From Arbacia lixula (taxonomy: Eukaryota > Echinodermata > Echinoidea > Arbacioida > Arbaciidae): a stretch of DNA of 64,000 nucleotides. Position numbers and translations under genes: made by a program. Positions 13,701 through 26,618 of the stretch are shown piece after piece. Below the pieces are notes generated by a model. It saw nothing but the letters and a program-made list of their open reading frames with translations, had not been told where the DNA came from and ran no database searches. Numbering within the stretch: position 1 is the stretch's first letter; each line of letters opens with the position of its first letter. The DNA lies in NCBI GenBank assembly GCA_963669155.1, contig OZ022585.1, forward strand, positions 10,364,378 to 10,428,377, given 5' to 3'.

Positions 13701-16700
13701 TCAGCACAGATTGCTTTTATGAACAGAGCATTTTTGTGTGCATTTAGCTCAAGTTCAAATCAGCATTTTTAAACTCGCATACAGTAGATACACATTTAGA
13801 AACACTAACTCTAACTTTAGAAATGTACACACATACATGGACAGATGGTGTATTTATCAACTTTCTACGGTTAGAATCATCATTTCTAATCACGTTTGAG
13901 AACACTGATTATAGCCAAGAAAAGAGTTGACGTACCCATGGAAGGACACTGTACTCCTTTTTTATTTAGTAAAGTGTAGGTCAGACAGGCTTGTGTATTT
14001 GTCTTTATCGGGGGGATATATTGGACGGGCAATATACGATGGCTTTAACGGTACACCATGCGTCATGCTGGAAATTGCTACTGGATTTGTCCTCAAACAG
14101 CTATGGAGAACCTAGTCAGAGAGCAAAAGCTTTGTAAGAGGGTAGCTCTGATAAGAGCTTGGTGTTACATGAAACCCGCTTGTTGGAGAATTTATATCGT
14201 TCATGTGAAGAAGACCAAAATGATTATGGAATCTAATCGGGTCCATCTAATTACCCTGCGCAGAATCAACCTATCGCAGCACTCCCCGTGATGGAGCGGT
14301 GAACCGGGTCAACTACAGCGGGTCAGCCCCTGCCTACGAGGACTCCCGCATGGGGCTGGCGTCGCGGTCTCTAGGGTCGGCTGCCTTCCCCAACGAGGAC
14401 TCCGAGGAGGGCATCTTCCACTCGGAGGTGCTGATGGCCGTGCAGCGTTGGATCACCCTGCATGGCTGGTCAGGGGGACCCTTCCCTGTGTCTCTGCCTG
14501 AAGGACTCAGGAGGTCAGCAAACCTTCCATGTTTGGGGCAGTATTCTGAAATGCTCACCTAGAACAATTCTTATCCTAACTATCTCCTAAGTTTTCTCCT
14601 TACTTTTCTCATGACTTTATGCAAAATTATGCAAATCATAAAGTTTATAGGATTCTCATTGCACAATGCGCATATGAGAGGATTTAGGAGAATATTTAGG
14701 AGAAAACTTAGGAGAACCACCCCCTGTCCTAGCCATTCAACTTCAAGCAGCAATCAAATTCGTAAGCGTACATGATTGATGTGTAAGCATAGTTGCACAT
14801 CCACAGAGTTAGGATGAAACCTAGGAGAAAGTCCTGATGAGATGTTGTTATTGTGATTGGCTCTTCATAAATGAAACACTCTTTTTTTTTCATATGCTGC
14901 AGTCAGCGCACTGTAGGGACTCAAAACATCACTATTTGGCATTTATTTAATTTCAAGAATATAATGAGATGAAATATTGATATCACAATTTGTCATTGTT
15001 AACATCCATTCAGTACTATATTATATACTATAACCAACCACTATTACGAAGGCATTTTAACAAAAATTTAACATGAGATATAAACGAATGGGTTTTTGAA
15101 GGGAGGAAATGGATCCTTGTAAGTATAACTTAACATTATCTTGTATGTTGACCATCCAGTGGAGTGTCCAAGGGGTCAGCAGCCGAGGCCGCGAGGGACA
15201 AGTCCAGCCAGAGCTCTCCGGCCTCCAACAACCAGAAGCGCAGCTACACCAAGACCATCTACGATCTGATGGCCCACCTGAGCGGCCGCCTGGTGCCTGG
15301 TATCCCCATCAACCAGGCCCTCCCTGGCGACCCTACAGAGAGGGTGCTGCAGCTGCACTGGCAGCACTCCACACTGCTTACCTTCCTCAGGTAAGTGTCA
15401 TATACCATAATATGAACCTCATCTAGAGAATCCTGACTCCGCACTGCTCACCTTCCTTGGGTTGGTGTCATGTACCGCAATATGGACCTCATCTAGAGAA
15501 TCCTGTCCTTTAATTGGTTAAAAGCCATGATATAGATTCAATTATCCACCTTTGCTTCACTGGCAGCTAGGACTCCAACCTGCTCACATTCCTCAGGTCA
15601 GCACCAATGTCAGGGTTATATTGCATAATATTGACCTCATCTTAAGAATCATGTCCTCTAATTGGTTCAATGTTTTGACATAGTCACCCACCTTGAAACA
15701 GTCTATGGTACTTCATCGTCCTCCTTTGCTACACTTGCAGCACTATACCCTGGTCACGTTCCTCAAGTCAGTGTTATAAAGCGAACAAGTTGTAAATGAT
15801 TGGGCCTCGCTCTTCATCTCAATACACTCTACAATACCCTCTTGTACACTCTCAATACACTCTACAATACACTCTTATACACTCTACAATACCCTCTTGT
15901 ACACTCTCAATACACTCTACAATACACTCTTATACACTCTACAATACCCTCTTGTACACTCTCAATACACTCTACAATACACTCTTATACACTCTACAAT
16001 ACCCTCTTGTACACTGTCAATACACTCTACAATACCCTCTTGTACACTAGCTCTCAATACACTTTACAATACCCTCTTGTACACTCTCAATACACTCTAC
16101 AAAAATCTCTTGTACACTCCCAATACACTCTGCATACACTCTACATCTTAATACAGTGCAACAAGTATAGAGAAAGTGACCGAGTTTCCACTAATCCATA
16201 CCACATCTTGTCTTGGTCCCATCTCAGGAGCCAGGGTGCTGGAGTGGCAGGCATCAAGCCAGAGTACCTGTTTGAGCCTCAGGACTACCAGCGCTGGATG
16301 AAGCTGCAGGAGCAGGTCCGGGAGAAGAAGAAGGCTCAGCAGGAGGGCAAGTCGACCGTCGCCATCACCATTGAGGAGGAGCCCCTGGATGAGACACTCT
16401 TTGAGTCTGTTTCCAAGAGAGCCTGGACGGACCTACTGCTACAGACTATCAAGGTATGAAGGAATAAGAGAAGGAGAGGGATTGGGAAGGAATGAGGAGG
16501 AGATGCTCTTTGAGTCTGTCTAAGAGGGTCTGGAAAGACCTTCTGCTACAGACTATCAAGGTGAGTAGGAATAAGAGAAGGAGAAGGATAGAGAAGGAGA
16601 AGGATAGGGAAGGGATGACGAGGGACAGCTAGATGCTCTTTGAGTCTGTCTCTCTTAGAGTGCCTTGACTGACCTTCTACTACAGACTATCAAGGCAAGA

Positions 16701-19700
16701 AGGAAAATATAAGGGAGAATGAGAAGGAGGAAAAGGAGGAGAGAAAGAGAGGGAAAGGAGAAGGAGGAGAAGGAGGAAGAAAAGAGAAGGAAAGAGAAGG
16801 AAAGGGGAAGAGGGTGACAAGGAGATTCTAGACAAAATTTATAATCAAGAGAGTGTGTACAGATAGCTCTTCTGCTTGAGATTCTCAAAATGAGAAGGAA
16901 AGGAGAGGGAAGTTGAAGAGAAGAAAAGAAAAGAGAGGAGAAAGGAGCTGTTGAAGAAAGAGTAGGAGGTGTCACAGAATATAGAACCCTGTTTGAGCCA
17001 GATAGTGGAGTATGGTTCTGTACCAAAGCAGAAGAAACAAGATACATTAAAGAGCAAATAGACCCCCTCCATCAGATGTACTTTACACATTCTCAAATAG
17101 AGTCCTGGAGATTGAAATGCTCTTGTTGTTTTTGCTTGCAGGTGTTGGTTCTTGCCCGGATCACGCCCCGCCACTTCCGCACCCTGCCCACCCCCGGCAA
17201 TGTGAGCCTGCCGTCGGTCAACCACGACCCGCTCTGTAGCAACATCTACTCGGTGGGGGAGCGCATCTTGCTGTCATGGCTCAACCATCACTACGAGCAC
17301 CAGAGGGTTAAGATCTGGAACAACTGTGACAAAGGTAGGACAGAGGAGAGGGCAATTTAACCCTTTGTCTCCTAGGTCATGCCATTCCCATAGTTTCTGC
17401 ATAGACAACAAATCATACCTGTAAACTAAGATGTAAATTTGATGGTTTTATCTCCACTTCATCATTACTTTAAATATGAGTGAAAAAAAAAAAGCCTTAA
17501 CGGATACCACTTTACAGGTGTAAATCTGTTCTCAGACCCTTGCAAATAGCATACTTGGCTAATTTCTCTGGCTTTGTCTGTGCTTTCAGAGGTTCAAGTT
17601 CATTTGGAACAGGTGTCGTGCCAGGGTTAAAAATGTTACTGATAATCTTAACTGTACACGTGTGTATAAACGTATGCAAGATGTATGATACAATTGTGAT
17701 ATTCTTTCTCAAAAATATTGTTGAAACGGAAGCATTTTTATTCGAATGTGTTATCACATTAGTAGATCCCTAAATCATATTTATTGACATTGATCATATT
17801 GCAAACACTTTTTCAATTCAGAGAAATCTTATCTCTATGACAAAATTGTAACCTATTACATACATACTACATTTGTGTTTCATTTGAATTTCTCTACCAA
17901 ATGGCTTTCACACAGTATCGATATTTAAAGGATTAATGGATTAGTTTAGTATTCATTTAGTTTCCTTCTTTATAACTTTTCTTAGGTTGAAATACTACCT
18001 CATGAGCATCATCTTGAATTTAAACCAAAAACAACTCTCTCATACTACAAGTCATATAATTATTTAATATTCTTATGTGCATGATTGTAAACTATCATAA
18101 GTCTGTAACAGTTATCATATTTTTCTCCATTGATTTTACCTGATGCATTATTCTTTTAGCCTTTCTGGATTTATTCTATCCACCTCCAGGTATTTGCATG
18201 AGTCTGTACTGATCTTATTATCCCTATATAATCCTAGACCCCTTGTTAATCTCCTTGTTAATCCTCAATATTCCTTCATCAATCTCATGTTCCCCTGCTG
18301 AGCCCTGTTTTTTCTAATGCATTAAATCTGCTTTTTACCTCCCCCCTCCCCCCCCCCCCCCCCCCCCAAAGAAAAGAAAAATGGTTTGACCCATCTCAGT
18401 TCTTAGATTATATTTAGATAATATTACAACCAAATCCCTGGTAACAGGATACAGGAACGCATCTCCACTCCATGGGGAGTATTCTTTGCCCGTGCAGGAT
18501 TGTCTGCCCTGGGCCAAAATTACTCCAATAATGGGGCACTGGCCCTGCCAGATACTCATTTAGATTCCTGGGTGGAGAGCAGAAATGTGGACTTAATATT
18601 TTACTGATGGACACAGCTCACAAGAACTGTACAACAACTACTTAAAAATGAATTGATTCGAACTTTTTGAGGAAAAACAAATCCACAGGGGATATTCATA
18701 ACATATATAAAAAATACAGATACATAGATAGATATGATAGATAGATTTAGGTTTTTCAATAATGAAGAGGATTCTGTTTTAAATAGATAATTTGTGTGGA
18801 TTGTTTACAACAGTCTAGTCTTCTTTTGATGTAGATCAATATGGAATAGCCCTTTGTCAGTGTAAAGATAGATTACTTCTCTTCTCTGTTTAGTGTTTTT
18901 AAATGAGCTCGGTGTTCTTACTGGATAATGTTATTACCTCTTTGATGAGAATAAAAGTGGTATTTATTGCAACAATTGTAAAGTGCTATTCGTGCACTTT
19001 TGCACAAGTAGTAAACACAAATCCCCAAATGCAGGAAATTCTTTAATGTAAAATATATTTTGTCTCTATCTTAATATCTCTATGATATTTCATATAACTT
19101 GATTAAGTATATAATTGTTAGGTATTCTGATAACCATACAACTTCATATCTTACTCTAATTGCTTTTTGTGACATATCATTATTTACAATAAATAAGATA
19201 ATGGTGATGGATATTAATCAGGTGAAATAATACTGTAAATTCAGTGCAAATATAACCATGGATCATCTAGTTATTCAATGTACTTGCTTTTAACTGTACC
19301 TTTCTTATAACTATTTTGATATGATTCGGTATTCTCTATCTAGCCATATATCACATTCAGCCTAACCTAATTAAGTAGAGACACATATTCTGTACATATT
19401 CACAAGCTAGAGTTGGGATGGGTTTCTTAAGACAATGACAACTCTAAGCTCTGCTTTAAGTCAGATAGCGCTATCTAGGCTAGTGCTCAGATAGTGCTCC
19501 TCTACCTAGAACTGACATTGGAGTTGTCATCCTTTTGAGAAACTTGCCCCTGAATATAATGACAAGTTCCCATCATGCATTCCACTATTGTGGATTGTTT
19601 AGATGGTGTATTCCTCTCCTACCAAGCCACAAAGCACATACAGAAGCACAAACGTGCATACATATACATACATACACACATACACACATACACACATACA

Positions 19701-22700
19701 TACACGCACATGCATACATACATACATACAAACATACATATACATACAAAGCACATAAATGCAGATTTGTGTTTAGAATTATTTCATAATTTCTTTTTAA
19801 AACAAAAACCTACATTGCAGTTGTGGTAAATGTTGTGTGCATGAAAGCAATGGATATTGTCATTTCTTATGTGTCTGCCACATATACAGTACATATATCT
19901 TAATTGCTCATAGCCAGAATTTATGTAACAAAGAAATAACCCCTCTGGAAATTTACTAATGCAAGAAGCTTGATTACAGCAGGGGAAAATGGTGTATATT
20001 TATCGCCTCAATATATTTTGCATCTATAACTTGTTTTGTGAGGGTATAATCGCTTTAACCCCTAAACCCCCAAAATGTCCCAAACCATGCTTGTGTGTGC
20101 TGCCAATTATATCATAGAAGCTGAAGTGTAGATTTATCTCTTAGAAGTGGCACTGATATTTGTTTCAATCTATAATTAGTCATCATATTGAAATATTCTA
20201 GGTGTGAAACAGTGACTTTGATACTAGTTTTCTACTTGTCATACTTCCCATTGAAGATTGATTAAAAAAAAATCTTTCAATACAAAATATGTTGAACTAT
20301 TTTATAAGAAGCATAGCATAAGCATGGAGCAATCCTTGTATACTTATTTAAAGATTGTAATCACTGATATCTTGTTTGAGGTTTCGTTAGATATTACCCT
20401 CCGCTAGCTTTCTAACTTAAATTGTAAGGTCAATATTTATTGAGGTTCGAACCTCAATGACCTTAGGATTTAAGTAATAGAGCCCTAGCACCTCAATTAG
20501 TCATTATATTCTGAGGTCACTATCAATTGATATTTCCTCTGACATCTCAATTAATCAAAAGAAACTGAGGTATATATTTATTGATGTTTCCTCTGACATC
20601 TCAATTGATTGATAAATGCTAAGGTCAATATTTATTGATGTTGCCCCCTGGTTCAGGTGGAGTGCCCCCTTCTCGCTGGGTGGTGAACTTTGACTATGAC
20701 CTGCTTGATGGGCTGGTCCTGGCTGCCGTCTTGGCTGCTCATGTTCCCTTCCTGGTAAGTAGGGTCTTCTGTAAAGTCTCCTGTAAACTCTACTGTAAAT
20801 ACTGCTGTAAACTCTTTTGTAAACTCTGCTGTAAACTATTCTGTAAACTCTTATGTAAATTCTTCTGTAAACTCTTATGTAAACTCTGCTGTAAGCTCTT
20901 CTGTAAACTCTTCGATAAACTCTGCTGTAAACTCAGCTGTAAAGGTGCAAGATTACAGGCCCCACTATCATGGCAGAAATAATCCTGTCATCCTACCCCA
21001 TTCTCATTTGATAGCAGAATCACATGAAGGAATGGCATCAAAATTATACTGTCGCTATCGAAACTCCTGAAATTGAATGAGATCAGGATCTGGTGTTATC
21101 GTCTTTAATATCACATCTGCCTATTCCCTGTCATGAAAGTGTAGTGGTTATATATTTTTGGAAATTTTAAGAATGATGTGTCATCACATGAGTTGCAATT
21201 TGAAAAAAATATCAAGATCCTGTCCTATTTGATGTACAAATTAAAGTATGAATTGTATTTAATCGATTCATAGCTGTGATCCATCCATCTCTGAGAAACC
21301 ATGCAGGGATCCGTCACTAGAAAAAAAACTTTCATTTCATAGCAGTTTATCTTGAAAGCATCACTGAAAGGGGCATTATAAACATACCTGCCATCTCTAT
21401 TGTTTATGGAGGATTCTGCTTTTAAGCAAGGTCTTGTAACTTTAATGATGTTATAGATACATCCCTCCTTTTATCCATGGAAGGAAATCTGTACAATTGT
21501 GAATACTTGCTTTATGGCAGCTATGTTGAATGTTCCTTTTCACATATAATTCCATATTTGCTGTAGGTTGGCAGCTATGCTGACTGTTGTTTTTTTACAC
21601 CTTTTTTTGGTCCCTCGCTTCCTACCAGATCAAGACTCACCTGCATGGCATGTACACTCACCCGTGCACCGCTGAGCAGTGCCTCCATAACGCACTCAAA
21701 GTCGTCACCGCCTTCAGGTTCATCGGAATGGACTACGACATTCAGGCTATTGACATTACAGATCCGAACCCAATTTCCCTGCTGCTGCTATGTCAGCACC
21801 TCTACCAGCGCTTGCCTCAGTACATGCCCAAGACGGCTGTAGAGTTCACGGGGTCACTGCACTCTTCCGTCACCAGACAGGTAGGTGCCATCTCTCATCT
21901 GAATCGATGTCATTTGTAGATTGCTATTCAGACAGACAGACAGGTAGGCACTCTTACTATAGGCTGGTAATTGTTTCAAATCAATATTGTCAAAGGCAAG
22001 GGATAGTATTGGAAAAGACTTCTGTATAAGCCATATATTTCGCTGGTTATTATTTTTGGATCTCGACATGAAATCGATGTGCATGCGCAGTAGACAGTAC
22101 TGCACAAGGTGTGTGATGCATGATGGCGCTCCTACTGTGCGCGCACTTCTCGACATTATATATTACAAGTACGTATGCACTCCACGATCGCAAATTTAAC
22201 CACTCGCAAAATCGTTGGAAAGTCCCAATTTGTGAGGAAAAAAAAATAGACTCGCTAAATATATGGCGTATTGTGCTATGACCAAACTCTTGTTTAAATT
22301 CAGGATACCAAGAAGGAATTTTGTCAAAATGATAAAATCTTTTACAGTAAACGGAATCAGGTACATGGTGATTAGAGCAGAACATTTTTACCTTGATATG
22401 GACCGATACTCATTATACAATTATTACCCCTTGCCTTCAATTGACTGCCATTCAGCCGTGCTTTGAGATGAAACTGCCAATCTTATATTCGAGTTGACTG
22501 CGTTGAAACTTCTTTTAATGACCACTTGCTATGGAAGACAGTGGAACTATCAAAAGCACATCTTTTGGTTTTCAGTGTTCTCTGTAGGCAGGTAGATGGT
22601 GTTTGGGGAGGTTAGACTGAATGGTCTTTATGGATGTGTCTTTGAAAGGCAGTAAATATGGAAAGTGGTCTTTGTAGAAAGACTGGACTATGTTTATATG

Positions 22701-25700
22701 TTTACATCAATATTTTACTTCAAAAACTACTAAGTAGATAAAATGTATTGAGCACACTGAGAGCTGCAGTTGACCTATCCTGGGCCTTGTTGCATAAAGC
22801 TTCCTATTGATGGTAATTGTGCTTCCAATGGCAATTATTAGGGAAACCTTAAAATTCATCGGCTGTCAACCAATGTTACTATGGGCGTTACCATTAACGG
22901 CAGAGTTACCATTAATGCTAAGCTTTATGCAACACCATTGATGGCAGAGTTACCAGTGATGGTAAGATTTATGCAATGGGGCCTTGATGTGTCTTCTCTC
23001 CCCTCCCCCCCCCCCACCCCAGGTGCGTCTGACCAATCCAAGCAGCAAGCCGCTGACCTACCATGCCATGGTGGCGGGCAGGGATGCCCGTGACTTCCTG
23101 CTACCTCGAGGCAGCCAGGTGGTGATCCAGCCCCGAGGCAAGCAGGACCTACCCCTGGTCTTCACCAGCCGCTTCTTGAGGCCAGCTGAGGCCGTGCTGG
23201 TGCTGGTGGGCCGCAGGGTTGGTGCTGCGTGCGGCACCACCCTCGTCTTCAATCTCAAGACAACCATCGATAACATCGCCCCTACCGTGAGTTCTTTACG
23301 CAGTTGTTTACATTGTATATTTTGTATAAATAGTTAAACCATCTAGTCGACATAGATTTTGAAAATAATATTTTGCCAAATATATTTACTATAAGGCTTG
23401 ACTGGACTAGCACTTGTGCTATTTTTTGGTCGTTATTAGCAACGCCTATACATAATTGTATCAGCACATCTGTACTCAAATATCTGTGATCATTCTTGTT
23501 TAATATTGTTCATCATTCATATTGGAGTGCAAATTAGCGAGCTGAGGACAGCCATGCTGGATAGACAGGTCTGGAGGTGCTACTAGGTTGATGGAACCTG
23601 AGATGCCATATAGGCTAGTCAATGCATGCCCTTGAATTAGTTGTAGCAGTAGTAGTAGTGCAACTACTTATGTTGTTAATGCTGAATATGTTTCTCATTG
23701 CGGATATAACGCTAGTGATAATCCTTGTCTTCCAATGTATGGTCAACAAGGAATCTAAAAAGATCCAGACTTTTCGTGCGCCGCTGTAACACTTCGTCAG
23801 GTGGGATGTGGTTGTTGATGATAAAAGTCATCATATCATACATCAATTTGCCCTCCCCGTCGTTCCAGGCTACCATCAAGTGCGAGTCTCCGTGCTATGA
23901 GCTGCAGAAGGTGGACGTGGCCATCGTGAACCCGTTCAGCGAGGCGGGAGAGTTCCGCATCGTGCTGGTGGAGGCCAAGACGCCCTTCCCCGGCAGCGAC
24001 GCCAAGACCAAGGGACTCCTCAAGAACAGCAAGGGCGCCCCCAAGAAGGTGCGGTCCAAGACGGACCACGGCCAGAGGAAGGAGAGGACACCCACACCCC
24101 CTAAGGTGGAGGAACACAGCGCAGAGTACAACCTGTTTGACCGTGAGTGGCTCGTGATGATGGTATTGATATTAGAACCAATCTTAAATAATCCACTTCA
24201 GTAAATGTCTCTGTATATATGCGCTAATATCAAAGAAGTAATATCGAAAGGAGAGGCTGCTACACAAATGATAAAAGGAAAGTGTTTTGTTCTTACAATT
24301 ATATTTTATTGAGATATATCTTTAATGCTCTCTTGAAACTGGTGACTGAGTCAGCATTTTTGTCAAGGTGTGTGAGGTTGTTCCATAGTGCAGGGGTAGT
24401 ATGCCCTAAGGCTTTCTCTCTCTCTCTCTCTCTCCATAGAACCCAGTGTATGATAGGTATAACAATGCATTCCTTTCTGATCATAAGTTTCTAATGCATA
24501 CATGCTTCACAAGCAATTCTGTGACATAAGTGACTGATTCTGGCAAAGCCCTTAACTTTAAAAGTGTTCTAGTTCATATTAGCAAAATCACATATTCAGG
24601 TTTTATTATTAGCAAAAAAAAGTCACATTTTGGGGTTTTCGTAGAGTGGGTCACTTTTTGGCAACATTCTTTCAAACAAGGCTTGTAGAAGTCAACCCCC
24701 CAAGGAGAGAAATGAGTGTACCTTTGCCCCATCCACAGAGGACACGAGTGGGAACCTGGGGGCATTCTTCTGTGCTGAGCAGACTGTGAGGCTGGAGGGG
24801 GGCGGACCAGGCATCGTCACCATTGACTTCCTGCCCTTCTACACTGGCCGGCGGCAGTGTTCGGTTCTCTTTATCAGCGAAGCGGTGGGGGAGTTCCTGT
24901 ACTCGGTGGAGGCCACTGCCAGCCTGCCCCTGGCCTCTCTCCTGCCCTATGTACCCACCAAGCACAGTGTGCGCATCAGCAGCGCAGCAGCAGCAGGTTA
25001 GCAAACTGTCATCACTACAAATCAGCAATTTTAGGACAATACAGCATGATTGTTAGAAAGTGTAACTGCAACAGCAGCGTGTAACGTGTTGAAGAAATTC
25101 TGAATACCTACTGTTCATCTGTATGTATTGGTTTGTTTCTTAGTTTGCATCATAAAAAAGATATAAAGATATGATTGTGTTTCCAGGCTGAGGACATGAA
25201 ACAAACACAGTGGACCATGTATTATGCCATGGGAACAAAATATCCACTTTAGACAGGGGCTGTTTAGATGAATATGGGAATTTTTGTTGTTTTTACAGAG
25301 CCTGTTCCGATGATTATAGGAATTTTTTTTTTGTTTTTACAGAGGCTGAATTGGCATAAGCCCCTGCTTTATTTCTTTCACTGCTTGTTTTTATGTTGAT
25401 AACTTGTTCGTTATAGGTACAGGGCGTGGTCTGTATGGCGGTGACGACCGCATCATCTACTGGCGCTGTGACAGCAACTCCATCCTCAACGAGGAGCTCA
25501 TGGTGCCCATCACTAACTCTGCCCGAGAGAGGGCGCTAGTTGTGGCCGCCCAGCAGCGCATGTCTGACACGGAGATCCGCCGACGACAGCTGACCGGCAC
25601 GCTGGCCTGCGGGTCAGTCACGGCGGCCATAGCGGCCCTGGGGCTGTCCGATGACCACCTTATTACGGGCAATCCATCCACGGTGTCCTTCAGCACCAAG

Positions 25701-26580
25701 CACAACAAAGCAGAGGAGACGCAGGAGGGGACGCGCTTTGTCGTGGAGGTCAACTCCAAGTTCTTTCAGGGCCCTGCCCACTTCTCGGTGCCCTCCCCGC
25801 TGGCCCAGAAGGCCAGGTCGGCAGAGGACGTGGTCAAGAACGGAGCCCGGGTGGAACGGTCACCGGCTGGATTGGTGGGGAGCTCAGGTAAGGATCCTCA
25901 GTTTGCCTTTATTTAGTCAGAAAAAGTATTTCGCAAAAATAAGAGTTAATTCTCAGCAAAACCTTGAATCCAGGCCCTGTCACAATATACTTTTTTTCAA
26001 TTCAATTCAATTGCAGTTTATTGATTAAAGCATGCTGAACAGTGAACAGATGTAACATGACTGCAAATAAATAAATCACACATATGTACATAAGAGGTAC
26101 CAACTACGTAAAAAAAAAAAACACTTGTGAGACTAAGTAGGTATATTATGCCTAACAAAAAATATATTGCAACATCTCCAATATGCCCATATTTGCTATT
26201 ATTTCCAGCTTTTTGTTTCCCAGGCCCTGGGACATGTTGCATGTAGGTTTTGAATTTTTGTAACTTACCATCAATGGTAACTACCATGGCAACAAGTGCA
26301 ATAAAGAAATGTCATTGCCTATTGCCGCCGTGGTAGTTACCATTGATGGCAAGTAACCATAATTGAAAGTCTATATGCAAAATGGTTCTGGACACAAATA
26401 GAGCAAGCATTGATGTGCTCATATTGTGATGAATTGTATCTACATGTGCTGTACATATAAGTCAGTTCAGTTCTACAACCTGCATGCAGACATGCCAACC
26501 AGTACGATTTTGTCGTATTTAGTACGATTTTTAGAACTGAATATGACAGTACGATTTTCAAAAAAAAAAAAAAAAAAAAC

Positions 26581-26618
<38 letters not shown>

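Noticed and set aside
15796..16227. Possible extension of exon 16 into the minisatellite (NTLYNTLLYT repeats)
   Set aside because: A good acceptor (cccatctcag) separates it from the conserved exon, and phase from exon 15 matches only with splicing.
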